A DNA stretch of 42,537 bases from Pegethrix bostrychoides GSE-TBD4-15B. GTDB lineage: Bacteria; Cyanobacteriota; Cyanobacteriia; Elainellales; Elainellaceae. This document shows, piece by piece, positions 1 to 6,555 of the stretch (position 1 is the first letter of the stretch; each line of letters opens with the position of its first letter). A model generated the notes under the pieces. That model was not told where the DNA came from and searched no databases. It saw only the letters and a program-made list of their open reading frames with translations. The stretch is from assembly GCA_019359155.1 (NCBI GenBank), contig JAHHHV010000023.1, forward strand, positions 1-42,537, read 5' to 3'. A program made the position numbers and the translations under genes.

Positions 1-114
1 AACCACATCATCAGCGAAATGTACGTGCGGCAGATGATTACCGACCGCAGCCAGTTTTCGCCCATGATTCCTGCACCCGCTCAGGGCAAATACATGAGCG
101 TACTGCTGAGATAG
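1..114 (+). CDS. C-terminal part of a small conserved protein (paralogue of the gene at 26415)
   Basis: The window opens inside this gene. Frame 1 reads 37 residues to a TAG stop at 112-114. The fragment aligns almost end to end with the C-terminus of the 80-residue protein at 26415-26657. Both share an E-x-Y-V segment, then T-D-R-x-Q-F-S-P-x-I-P-x-P, and both finish G-K-Y-M-S-V-L-x-R, with a one-residue gap between them. Its start lies outside the window. No function can be assigned. Only the family relationship is clear, and conservation of a short C-terminal block in two separated copies argues for a real protein. The stop codon lies inside the first copy of a 13-bp tandem duplication (110-135). 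Confidence 0.75.
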   Translation, partial: NHIISEMYVRQMITDRSQFSPMIPAPAQGKYMSVLLR

Positions 115-135
115 TGCCCAGTGATAGTGCCCAGT
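110..135. repeat. 13-bp direct tandem duplication over a stop codon
   Basis: GATAGTGCCCAGT occurs twice, back to back, at 110-122 and 123-135. The first copy contains the stop codon of the preceding small-protein gene. It is one of many such short duplications in the window. Confidence 0.85.
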
Positions 136-346
136 TGCATCCTGTTCCCTACCCCAAATAGAAATTGAGCGGTAGGGAACCGGGAACAGAACGCCAACGC
201 TGCCGCAACATACTGGCTGGGGCATACCATCCGGCCAATCCTCGTCTCGCCCAATCCGCACCTCTTGACTTTCGCCCCCACAACCCATTACCGTACAGGC
301 GCTTCTCAGATCCGTTTTCTTGCCCTATTTTTTGCCTGGAGCCGCG

Positions 347-1573
347 ATGCAGAGCCTCAAAGTCTTTCAGAGTCGTAAAATGCTGGCGCTGGGATTGCTA
401 GGGTTCGCCTCCGGGCTGCCGCTTTATTTGACCAACGACACGCTCAAAGCCTGGATGACCGAAGCCGGGGTGAGCCTCAGTTCGATTGGCTTGTTTAGCC
501 TGGTCGCGCTACCCTATTCGCTCAAGTTCCTCTGGTCGCCGCTGCTCGATCGCTACGTGCCGCCAATCTGGGGACGCAGGCGAGGCTGGCTGCTGATCAC
601 CCAGATCGGGCTGACGCTGGCAATTGCGGCGATGGCGTTGCAGCAGCCGCAGCGAGCATTGCAGCTGCTGGCGGTGAATGCACTGGTGATTGCTTTTTTT
701 AGCGCCTCACAAGATATTGCCGTAGATGCTCATCGGACTGATCTGTTGGCTCCGGCTGAAATGGGAGCGGGCACTGCGGTTTATCTCATGGGATACCGAG
801 CTGCGATCATTCTAGTGGGAGCAGGGGCGCTGATTTTGGCCGACTATCTGCCCTGGGGACTGGTCTATCTGCTCATGGCTGGGCTGATGGCGACCTGCAT
901 TTTGGTCACAGCCTTTGCGCCCGAACCGGAGTCGGTCGCCCCGCCCAGCAGCTTGGCTGAGGCTGTCTATCTGCCGTTCCGCGACTTCTTGCAGCGATTT
1001 GGCTGGCGGCAAGGGCTAGCGATCCTGCTGTTTGTGGTGCTCTACCGCTACGGCGACGCGCTGGTCAACAGCCTGACCACGCCATTTTTGCTGCAACTCG
1101 GCTTTAGCAAAACCGCAATTGGCACGATCCGCGTCGGCATGGGCATGGTGGCCTCGATTGTTGGGGCACTGACAGGCGGCGCGATTCTCAGCCAGATTGG
1201 CATTAACCGCTCGCTCTGGGTGTTTGGCGGGCTGCAAACGCTGAGTAATCTAGCCTATTTGGGATTGGCGCAGCTGGGGCAAAACTATTTGGCAATGGTG
1301 CTGACGATCAATATTGAGAACTTTTGTGGCGGGCTAGGGACAGCCGGATTTTTAGCGTTTTTGATGAGCCTGTGCAACCGCCAGTTTTCAGCGACGCAGT
1401 ATGCGCTGCTCTCAAGCCTAGTCGCCGTCAGCCGCGATCTATTGACCGCACCTGCTGGCAAAATTGCCGAGAGTTTGGGCTGGTCTGGATTCTTTCTGTT
1501 TACCGTGGCGGCGGCTCTGCCCGGTCTGCTGCTGCTGCCCTTTTTTGCGCCCTGGAATGCTCAGCGCCAGTAG
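347..1573 (+). CDS. AmpG-like MFS transporter
   Basis: Polytopic membrane protein of about 408 residues with the layout of the AmpG group of major facilitator permeases (muropeptide or related import). An N-terminal segment with L-P-L-Y-L and T-L-K-A-W-M leads into the family's K-F-L-W-S-P-L-L-D-R-Y block, followed by the basic loop G-R-R-R-G-W between helices 2 and 3. About twelve hydrophobic segments follow. The ATG at 347 is preferred over the upstream TTG at 320 because GGAG lies at 338-341, five bases upstream. In cyanobacteria such proteins are often annotated AmpG without proof of substrate, so the substrate is inferred only. The end of the gene is duplicated: a 12-bp unit containing the TAG stop is repeated at 1563-1586. 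Terminator hairpins follow downstream. Confidence 0.85.
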   Translation: MQSLKVFQSRKMLALGLLGFASGLPLYLTNDTLKAWMTEAGVSLSSIGLFSLVALPYSLKFLWSPLLDRYVPPIWGRRRGWLLITQIGLTLAIAAMALQQPQRALQLLAVNALVIAFFSASQDIAVDAHRTDLLAPAEMGAGTAVYLMGYRAAIILVGAGALILADYLPWGLVYLLMAGLMATCILVTAFAPEPESVAPPSSLAEAVYLPFRDFLQRFGWRQGLAILLFVVLYRYGDALVNSLTTPFLLQLGFSKTAIGTIRVGMGMVASIVGALTGGAILSQIGINRSLWVFGGLQTLSNLAYLGLAQLGQNYLAMVLTINIENFCGGLGTAGFLAFLMSLCNRQFSATQYALLSSLVAVSRDLLTAPAGKIAESLGWSGFFLFTVAAALPGLLLLPFFAPWNAQRQ

Positions 1574-1586
1574 GAGCGCCAGTAGG
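1563..1586. repeat. 12-bp tandem duplication over the transporter stop codon
   Basis: AGCGCCAGTAGG is present at 1563-1574 and 1575-1586. The first copy carries the TAG stop (1571-1573) of the AmpG-like gene. Confidence 0.85.
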
Positions 1587-1624
1587 GATAACAGAAGAGA
1601 GCTTTAACTATGAGGGTAGAATAA

Positions 1625-1650
1625 ATCACCCTTCTGGGTGATAGGTTTTT
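1625..1650 (+). terminator. Intrinsic terminator-like hairpin
   Basis: A perfect 7-bp stem (ATCACCC at 1625-1631, GGGTGAT at 1636-1642) closes a TTCT tetraloop. It is followed by AGG and five T. It lies 52 bases after the AmpG-like gene and probably ends its transcript. Confidence 0.6.
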
Positions 1651-1701
1651 CGTCCGTTGGGGGATAGGCTGGATGAAATCTGATATACCTAAGCAGTTTG
1701 T

Positions 1702-1732
1702 TTCCCGGCGTCTCTTGCGTCGGGAATTTTTT
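1702..1732 (+). terminator. Second, stronger intrinsic terminator
   Basis: A 9-bp stem (TTCCCGGCG at 1702-1710 with CGTCGGGAA at 1718-1726, one G-U pair) and a 7-base loop are followed directly by six T (1727-1732). It lies 52 bases after the first hairpin. It may back it up, or end a short RNA starting between the two. The rest of 1574-2023 shows no convincing gene. Confidence 0.75.
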
Positions 1733-2023
1733 GGTGGCTGAATGCGCTTGAAGGGCTGCCAACCAATCGGTGCAGAAATCCCAGGTGGTTACTCAAACTG
1801 CCCCAATGGCTCAGGAGATCCTGAGTGCTCACAGGTGAAAACCTCTGGGCTGGAATGGCAGGCGCTGACAACTATAGTCAAATGGTGCAGGGCTAGGGGG
1901 ATGAAAAGCAGTACTTTAGAGTAGACAGTTTCCCTGAGGTGAGTCGCTTTCCCCCTGTTGTAATGAAATATCAAGTCGCACACCGCGTTATAGTATTGTC
2001 ATTTAATTAGGAGCGCTTTACCA

Positions 2024-3412
2024 GTGCAGACGCAACCTCAGCAGCAATCAATCATCCCTAATGATTGGCGGCTGCGTTCAGGTTATTTAAGCGAAGGCGA
2101 TTCTGATTTTGAATCTGTGCATGTCTTGATTGGTCAATTTCTTGCCGATCGCCACTCACCTGACCCCTTACCAGACAGGTCATTGGTCGCAGAGAACAGC
2201 AAATTTGAGTGGGGACAGGGCAAGCCGCTGGAAAAGGTGATTAACTCTCAAGCGGATCTAGCCTTCCTGATGCAAAATCCTGCCTTATTCCGGAACGCAA
2301 TCGCCGTGATTGAACCCTGGGAGCACGTGGGGCATAATCCGCTGGGGGAGGCAGTCCGGGCATCGCTGAATGTGGCTTACATTGCCCAAAAAATTGCCGA
2401 TTGTGATTCCATTTTGTTTCCCATGTGGTCTTCTGGGCTGCTTGACCCTGACGTGATGGTACCGTTGATCACATCGGGGCTAGCGGTCGTCGTTGAAGGC
2501 GGTGATCCGTCAGCCCGCGATGCTTCGACCTTTGATGGTTCCAAATGTTCGCTCGATGATCTCCACTGTCTAGTTGAAAAGTTGCTGCTGTCACGCTCGC
2601 CTACGAGTGCATTGGCACTGTTTATTTGTATCGGTCATCAACTGGCAGCGCAGGGGCACATTAATTTGATTAAACGGGCGGTGCAGCAAGTGCTGAGTTT
2701 AGAGGCGCTGCCCAGAGACCGCGACGGCAAAATGTTGAAGGCGCTGAGGCGCGTTTGTCAGGAAATCGAAACGGTTGGTAGTTCCCTCAAAATCACAAAG
2801 CGCAATGGGCATATGATTGCCGAGGGCTGGGATCATCCCGAATTTGCGGTGGGGCCGAACGAAGCGAAAGAAGTGGGAGATCGACGGCTGCATCATTACC
2901 AATCACCTGATGGAGAGGCGCTTGGTATTCCTCAAACGCTCATCAGCGCGCATGAAATTATCGCTGATCAATACGAAGGTGTGATTGATACGGCGATTGA
3001 GTATGAGCGGGAAGTCAATATTGCCATGTTTCACTCCGATGAGGTCAACGAAGAGGCGATCTTATTTGCAAACTGGGCATACCGCTTGCTGCATGATGCC
3101 ATTATTCCGCATCGGTCGCTTTTAGCAGGGAGTCAGTTGTCCTGGCTGCTGAAGCTGCCAGATGCAATCGAGATTTTGTGTTCTACCACCATTGACGAGG
3201 AAATTGTGACTGAATGTTCGGCGACTTGCATTATCTATAAAGATTTTGAAAGTAAGCAAATTCGGCGATCGTTCACCTGTCAGTTTCACCCAGAGCTATT
3301 ATCCGATCTGCGGACAGTTGGACTGTCAGAACCACCGACCTATGCTCGGTTGAAAAACGATGATGGCGCACGGCTGTTTGCCCGATTGCTCTACGAAGGA
3401 ATGCAAGAATGA
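2024..3412 (+). CDS. Protein with class I glutamine amidotransferase-like motifs
   Basis: 462-residue soluble protein. Cys202 sits in C-I-G-H-Q, the nucleophile-elbow pattern of class I glutamine amidotransferases. H422 and E424 sit in Q-F-H-P-E, matching the family's catalytic His-x-Glu. The order is right, but about 220 residues separate Cys from His, roughly twice the usual spacing, and a long N-terminal part precedes the Cys. It is therefore not a standard GATase subunit. The GTG start at 2024 is supported by AGGAG at 2009-2013. The gene stands alone: terminators lie upstream, and downstream is a region of small ORFs and tRNA-like sequences. No amidotransferase partner is adjacent. The motif reading is direct; glutaminase, peptidase or non-catalytic use is undecided. 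Confidence 0.6.
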   Translation: MQTQPQQQSIIPNDWRLRSGYLSEGDSDFESVHVLIGQFLADRHSPDPLPDRSLVAENSKFEWGQGKPLEKVINSQADLAFLMQNPALFRNAIAVIEPWEHVGHNPLGEAVRASLNVAYIAQKIADCDSILFPMWSSGLLDPDVMVPLITSGLAVVVEGGDPSARDASTFDGSKCSLDDLHCLVEKLLLSRSPTSALALFICIGHQLAAQGHINLIKRAVQQVLSLEALPRDRDGKMLKALRRVCQEIETVGSSLKITKRNGHMIAEGWDHPEFAVGPNEAKEVGDRRLHHYQSPDGEALGIPQTLISAHEIIADQYEGVIDTAIEYEREVNIAMFHSDEVNEEAILFANWAYRLLHDAIIPHRSLLAGSQLSWLLKLPDAIEILCSTTIDEEIVTECSATCIIYKDFESKQIRRSFTCQFHPELLSDLRTVGLSEPPTYARLKNDDGARLFARLLYEGMQE

Positions 3413-3521
3413 ACGATCCTCGTTCTATCGTTATTCAAGCTAACTCATCCGTTGTATCTTTACGTACAGCTTCGTGATCTGAATAGACTTAATCGGAAAT
3501 AGTTAGAATGCCTGCCACATG

Positions 3522-3549
3522 CGGCTTTGAGAGATCGGCTTTGAGAGAT
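3522..3549. repeat. 14-bp tandem duplication
   Basis: CGGCTTTGAGAGAT is repeated at 3522-3535 and 3536-3549, with a partial third start (CGGC). It lies between the amidotransferase-like gene and the small ORF at 3656. Confidence 0.85.
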
Positions 3550-3655
3550 CGGCCAAAATTTGACTGTAACGCTTGCCAGCTAAGGCTTTGAGGGCATTTT
3601 CCCTTTATTTCCGAAGAGCAATTTTCGAGAGCAGCTAGAGCAGGAGGACAGCCCA

Positions 3656-3832
3656 ATGGTCATGGTGCTGCCGGTAGACGACGAGTTTGTGGAAGTCAAT
3701 TTCCAGGGAAGCTGGATAGCCCAGAACCAAGCGACCCATGAAGGGATGTTCTTGAGCGTGATGGCAGAGCAGCCGGAGCGGTCGTACCAGCTGTGGCAGA
3801 TGAGCAAGGCCAAGCTGCTGACCCTGGCATAG
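3656..3832 (+). CDS. Small hypothetical protein (58 aa)
   Basis: A 58-codon ORF from ATG 3656 to TAG 3830-3832. It is preceded by AGGAGG at 3642-3647, eight bases from the start, about the best Shine-Dalgarno site in the window. The product begins M-V-M-V-L-P-V-D-D-E and is acidic at first and more basic toward the end. There is no membrane segment and no recognised domain. The frame stays open upstream to a stop at 3581, so it could also be the tail of a truncated longer gene, but the ribosome binding site favours initiation at 3656. No function is proposed. Confidence 0.45.
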   Translation: MVMVLPVDDEFVEVNFQGSWIAQNQATHEGMFLSVMAEQPERSYQLWQMSKAKLLTLA

Positions 3833-3902
3833 CCTAGAAACCCACTGGGAGCGAGCAATTGAGCGCCTATCTATGACATGCTCGCTCTCCGCCCCAAAAA
3901 AG

Positions 3903-3953
3903 TTGTAGTACACTCTTGACAGATTGTAGTATTTACACTACAAATGTAATATG
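3903..3953 (+). promoter_or_regulatory. Strong promoter overlapped by operator-like repeats
   Basis: TTGACA at 3916-3921, a 17-base spacer and TACAAA at 3939-3944 make a sigma70-type promoter. It is overlaid by a 7-bp inverted repeat (TTGTAGT 3924-3930, ACTACAA 3937-3943), a further TTGTAGTA at 3903-3910 (21 bp upstream, two helical turns), and TACAAATGTA at 3939-3948. That last sequence fits the TACAnnTGTA core bound by BlaI/MecI/CopY-type repressors. It drives the small ORF at 3980 and possibly the tRNA cluster. The regulator is not in the window. Operator identity is an inference from the core motif. Confidence 0.5.
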
Positions 3954-3979
3954 AAACGAAACACAAAGGAGCAAAGCCG

Positions 3980-4117
3980 ATGACTTCTCGCTCCCTGCCA
4001 ACAATCAGGTTGTGCTCGAACCACGCAGCGTTCGTCAAAGCCTCCAGTATGACCCAGCTCAAAAGCTCCGTAGCCCTACACCCGCGAGTGCGGCGTTCAA
4101 ACAGACCTATTTTCTAG
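3980..4117 (+). CDS. Small hypothetical protein (45 aa)
   Basis: A 45-codon ORF from ATG 3980 to TAG 4115-4117, with AAGGAG at 3966-3971 eight bases upstream. It lies directly behind the TTGACA promoter at 3916. The product is basic, Ser/Arg-rich and lacks an obvious membrane helix or domain. Correct spacing of promoter, ribosome binding site and start is the only support. It could instead be a leader peptide or part of a non-coding leader for the tRNA cluster that begins 26 bases later. Confidence 0.35.
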   Translation: MTSRSLPTIRLCSNHAAFVKASSMTQLKSSVALHPRVRRSNRPIF

Positions 4118-4143
4118 AGCAGTGCTTCTTCCTTTACCAACTT

Positions 4144-4248
4144 GGAGAGTAAACCAGTCAGGCGATCGGCGCTGTTTGCTAAACAGATGGGTGAATAACT
4201 GTGGTATCTCCTTCGGAGACGCTACGCGAACAAGTCCACTGCTCTCCG
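4144..4248 (+). tRNA. tRNA-Ser(GCT) interrupted in the T-loop
   Basis: Acceptor GGAGAGT (4144-4150) pairs with GCTCTCC (4241-4247), discriminator G 4248. The anticodon loop TTGCTAA gives anticodon GCT between the arms CTGT and ACAG. A long variable arm is present. The T-stem GTGG/CCAC (4201-4204 with 4236-4239) encloses a loop holding about 25 extra bases (4206-4230), a palindromic cyanobacterial-type repeat containing CTTCGGAGACGCTACGC. Without that insert the sequence is an ordinary class II tRNA of about 80 bases. No CCA is encoded. As it stands it should not fold into a normal T-arm. Confidence 0.65.
4206..4230. repeat. Short interspersed repeat inside a tRNA T-loop
   Basis: About 25 bases sit between T-stem G-T-G-G-T and C-A-A-G-T. 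They contain CTCCTTCGGAG (a small hairpin) and CGCTACGCGAA. Related text (accGCTACGCagaag) lies before the CAAGTCC of another tRNA-like sequence at 4509-4535. Confidence 0.55.
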
Positions 4249-4259
4249 CCTTTAACGTT

Positions 4260-4333
4260 GGGAACGTGGTGTAACTGGAAAACACATCGGTCTACGAAAC
4301 CGAAGCGTGAAGGTTCGAGTCCTTCCGTTCTCG
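4260..4333 (+). tRNA. tRNA-Arg(ACG)
   Basis: Complete 74-base cloverleaf. Acceptor GGGAACG/CGTTCTC has one G-U pair. The D-stem is GTGT/ACAC. The anticodon stem TCGGT/ACCGA has loop CTACGAA (anticodon ACG). The T-stem is GAAGG/CCTTC with loop TTCGAGT, and the discriminator is G. CCA is not encoded. The D-arm (loop AACTGGAAA) is unlike the usual chromosomal tRNA-Arg(ACG), which typically has the GCTCAGT...AGAGC D-arm. This suggests an extra, array-type gene. Confidence 0.85.
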
Positions 4334-4341
4334 TCAATTAT

Positions 4342-4424
4342 GGAAGATACCGCTGAATGGTCGGCAACTGGTCTTGAAAACCAGGGTAGTCTCTAGGCTA
4401 GGGGTTCGATTCCTCTACCTTCCG
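4342..4424 (+). tRNA. tRNA-Ser(TGA)
   Basis: Class II tRNA of 83 bases. Acceptor GGAAGAT (4342-4348) pairs with ACCTTCC (4417-4423), one A-C mismatch, discriminator G. The anticodon stem CTGGT/ACCAG has loop CTTGAAA (anticodon TGA). The variable arm is long, and the T-stem AGGGG/CCTCT has loop TTCGATT. CCA is not encoded. It lies eight bases after the tRNA-Arg, consistent with a processed polycistronic tRNA transcript. Confidence 0.85.
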
Positions 4425-4433
4425 CCTTTGGGG

Positions 4434-4548
4434 AATTGGTGAAGCTGGTGCTCACGCGCCGCTGTTGGCGAAGCCTGTCCGCAGGACATAGACGGCGAGA
4501 AGACGGTACCGCTACGCAGAAGCAAGCAACAAGTCCTACTGGGGCCAT
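4434..4548 (+). pseudogene. Degenerate tRNA-Leu-like sequence invaded by repeats
   Basis: The 5' part resembles a class II tRNA D-region (TGGTGAAGCTGG, then CTCACGC). The 3' part has a T-loop-like CAAGTCC and an acceptor-like tail. Between them lie about 70 bases of repeat-like sequence (TTGGCGAAGCC, GTCCGCAGGAC, CCGCTACGCAGAAG). The 5' and 3' acceptor halves do not pair, so this is a remnant or a join of two tRNAs. The identity is uncertain. Confidence 0.35.
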
Positions 4549-4552
4549 CTAT

Positions 4553-4623
4553 TGCCAGATCGACTAACGGCAGGTCGCAATGCTCTGAACATTGAAATAC
4601 AGGTTCAAATCCTGTTCTGGCAT
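4553..4623 (+). tRNA. tRNA-Gln(CTG)
   Basis: 71-base cloverleaf with a perfect acceptor TGCCAGA (4553-4559)/TCTGGCA (4616-4622). The D-stem is GAC/GTC. The anticodon stem CAATG/CATTG has loop CTCTGAA (anticodon CTG), and the T-stem ACAGG/CCTGT has loop TTCAAAT. CCA is not encoded. The cyanobacterial core set usually has tRNA-Gln(TTG), so CTG is a supernumerary isoacceptor. Confidence 0.85.
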
Positions 4624-4677
4624 TCGGGGGGATAAGGATAGCCTGCCTGGGTCAATATCTTTAGCCTCCTGTTCCTC

Positions 4678-4748
4678 ACTCCTGTAGCTCAACGGCAGAG
4701 GCGGCTGTCTCAAAAACGCTCTGCGAACGACTCTCACAGGGAGTACCA
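4678..4748 (+). pseudogene. Degenerate tRNA-like sequence with encoded CCA
   Basis: Acceptor-like ACTCCTG (4678-4684) partly pairs with the sequence before ACCA (4745-4748). TAGCTC-AACGGCA-GAG is a recognisable D-arm. A CTCAAAA loop would give anticodon CAA, but its stem pairs poorly. The T-arm has lost the TTC motif (AACGACTC instead). It has 68 bases plus CCA and looks decayed. Confidence 0.4.
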
Positions 4749-4753
4749 AGTAT

Positions 4754-4829
4754 CGGGATGTAGCGCAGTAGGTAGCGTGCCTGCTTTGGGAGCAGGATGT
4801 CGCAGGTTCGATTCCTGTCATCCCGACCA
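4754..4829 (+). tRNA. tRNA-Pro(TGG)
   Basis: Canonical tRNA. Acceptor CGGGATG/CATCCCG, D-arm TAGCGCAGT...AGCG, anticodon stem CCTGC/GCAGG with loop TTTGGGA (anticodon TGG), T-loop TTCGATT, discriminator A, CCA encoded at 4827-4829. Unlike its array neighbours it has standard chromosomal sequence. It is probably the resident gene next to which the other tRNAs were acquired. Confidence 0.97.
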
Positions 4830-4844
4830 TTCCATTCTATTTAT

Positions 4845-5765
4845 TCACCTTAACAGGGGTACATCAGACGAGGTATAGGTAGCGGCAAAGCGGCTCTGCA
4901 AGTAGTCCTGGTAGCGGATGGGGGCATAGCGGGCTGGAGAGTCGCAGCTGGGCAGACAGGCGATTTCTACCGCCGGGTCGGGGTCGCAGAACAGCGCCAT
5001 TGAGTAGCGCGAGCTAGACTGGGCAGCTTCAGCCGCCACCACGCGATGCGGCGTAGAGCGGTAGCGATCGTTTGTCCAGCGCTGGATTGCGTCGCCTAGA
5101 TTTACCAAAATTAGCTCTGGTCTAGCGAGCACGGGTCGCCAACTGCCGCCGCTAAAAATCTCTAAGCCGCCCTGCCCAGCCTGAAACAGCAGCGTCATTG
5201 TGCCGTAGTCGGTATGCTCTCCGGCGCGAATCGCGCTGGTTTGAGTTTGGGTAGCTGCAAGCGGCGGGTAGTGGAGCAGGCGCAGAAAAAAGTTTTGCTG
5301 ATGTCGCTCAACGAAAAAAGCTGCGGGCAGCGCCAGACTTAGCGCCAGCGACCGCAGCAGCGGCAGCGCCACCTGCTGGATACAGGCATGATAAAACGGC
5401 GCTAAACTCGCTTGAAACGGACGCAGATCATCTGTCCAAACAGAAGCATCGCCTAGATTGGCCAAGCCCAGGTTCAGCGCTTCTTTGCTGTCGCCCACCC
5501 GACTGGAATTGAGGGCTTCGGTGCCAGTTGCTACATAGCCGCAGTTGGTTTGAGCCGAGCGTTCGATTTGCAGCTTAACGGCAGTTGGCAGCGCAAAAAA
5601 AGCTCCAGCTTGCGCGAATGCCTGTTCAGCCTGGGACAGCAAGTTGGAGTCAGCAGGAAGTGACAGGTAGAAAAAGCCTGTACTGCGGCAAGCCTGCTCA
5701 ATCTGAGCGCTAACCTCGTTAGAATTGGGCGTGAGCTGAAGGATGGGAATTGAAGCTGGAATCAT
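4845..5765 (-). CDS. 2-oxoglutarate/Fe(II)-dependent oxygenase, isopenicillin-N-synthase family
   Basis: About 306 residues with the two-part layout of the family. An N-terminal DIOX_N region (P-I-L-Q-L near the start, then G-F-F-Y-L) is followed by the catalytic double-stranded beta helix. The iron ligands are visible: H and D in E-H-T-D-Y-G, and the distal H in T-P-H-R-V. R-Y-S-M-A-L-F supplies the 2OG-binding Arg. It likely hydroxylates or desaturates a small molecule, substrate unknown. ATG 5765 is given as the start; an in-frame GTG immediately upstream (5768) is equally possible. It diverges from the pyroglutamyl peptidase gene, the two starts being about 67 bases apart. Confidence 0.85.
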   Translation of the reverse strand: MIPASIPILQLTPNSNEVSAQIEQACRSTGFFYLSLPADSNLLSQAEQAFAQAGAFFALPTAVKLQIERSAQTNCGYVATGTEALNSSRVGDSKEALNLGLANLGDASVWTDDLRPFQASLAPFYHACIQQVALPLLRSLALSLALPAAFFVERHQQNFFLRLLHYPPLAATQTQTSAIRAGEHTDYGTMTLLFQAGQGGLEIFSGGSWRPVLARPELILVNLGDAIQRWTNDRYRSTPHRVVAAEAAQSSSRYSMALFCDPDPAVEIACLPSCDSPARYAPIRYQDYLQSRFAATYTSSDVPLLR

Positions 5766-5806
5766 CACTGCGGCTGGCCATGAGGCTGGATCAGCCTGCT
5801 TGCTGC

Positions 5807-5834
5807 GGCTTATTTGCTATGGCTTATTTGCTAT
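5807..5834. repeat. 14-bp tandem duplication at a start codon
   Basis: GGCTTATTTGCTAT is repeated exactly at 5807-5820 and 5821-5834. The second copy runs into the likely ATG (5833) of the pcp-like gene, so the duplication reshaped its leader. Confidence 0.85.
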
Positions 5835-6384
5835 GTTAGTGGTTTTGCTGCCGCCTGTGACCCAACGCCTCCTGATCACCTCGTTTGCCCCCTGGCTAGC
5901 CCATCAGCCAGCCAACTCCTCCGATCAGCTGCTCGTTGAGCTGGCGCAGATGCCGGATTTTAGTCCAGCTTTGGCCAACTCAGTGGCGATGTTTCGGCAG
6001 CTCCCGGTGAATTTGCCCGTCGCTCGCAGCCTGACGATTGCCAAATTTCAGCAGCTGCGGCCTCAGATTTTGCTCTGCTGCGGCATGGCCGAATCGCGGC
6101 AAAAGCTCAGCTTAGAGGCCGAGGCCGTCTGGGGCGATTCGGTGCTGAAAACGGGGCTAGATGTCGAGCAGCTCGCGTCCAGCCTGCCAGATACGGTCGT
6201 CAGCCACGATGCAGGGCGATTTGTTTGCAACAGTCTGTACCACGCGATGCTAAATTATGTGAGCAGCTACCCCGATTGTCATGCCCTGTTTCTGCATGTT
6301 CCCCTGCTGACTGCCCAAAACCGATCTGGCCTGGTTCAAGAGTTTCGAGCCTTAGTTGACTTGCTCTTGGCCAAAGTTCTATAA
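5833..6384 (+). CDS. Pyroglutamyl peptidase I-like cysteine peptidase (family C15)
   Basis: About 183 residues from ATG 5833. It begins like the family, with a short hydrophobic strand and T-S-F-A-P-W in place of the usual G-F-x-P-F. The three catalytic regions are recognisable: G-M-A-E-S-R followed by S-L-E (Glu), S-H-D-A-G-R-F-V-C-N (Cys) and L-F-L-H-V-P (His). These enzymes remove N-terminal pyroglutamate from peptides in the cytoplasm. An in-frame start at 5743 would add 30 residues overlapping the divergent oxygenase gene, with no family match, so it is rejected. No clear ribosome binding site precedes 5833, and the upstream 14-bp duplication makes the true start uncertain. Confidence 0.8.
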   Translation: MLVVLLPPVTQRLLITSFAPWLAHQPANSSDQLLVELAQMPDFSPALANSVAMFRQLPVNLPVARSLTIAKFQQLRPQILLCCGMAESRQKLSLEAEAVWGDSVLKTGLDVEQLASSLPDTVVSHDAGRFVCNSLYHAMLNYVSSYPDCHALFLHVPLLTAQNRSGLVQEFRALVDLLLAKVL

Positions 6385-6387
6385 GCT

Positions 6388-6409
6388 GATCGAAAAACGA
6401 TCGAAAAAC
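6388..6409. repeat. 11-bp tandem duplication after a stop codon
   Basis: GATCGAAAAAC occurs at 6388-6398 and 6399-6409, with a partial third copy (GATTGA). It starts four bases after the pcp-like stop codon. Confidence 0.8.
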
Positions 6410-6555
6410 GATTGAGACATGATCGAATTGTTGAGTTGATTGAGCTAACCCGCCGACCGCTTCACCCGCTGATACCTGGCGCTCTTTTCCTCCCCGGTTG
6501 GCAAACCTAACGAGCGGCTGTAGCTTGCAGCCCCGCTTCAGTCCAATTTGCCCCA

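Noticed and set aside
4434-4548. Group I intron in a tRNA-Leu gene, as in cyanobacterial tRNA-Leu(TAA)
   Set aside because: The interruption is only about 70 bases and consists of short repeats; none of the group I core elements is visible, and the tRNA halves do not pair.
4564-4830. 88-codon minus-strand ORF beginning M-V-G-M-T-G-I-E-P-A-T
   Set aside because: It is the antisense of tRNA-Pro and neighbouring tRNA-like sequences, a well-known spurious translation.
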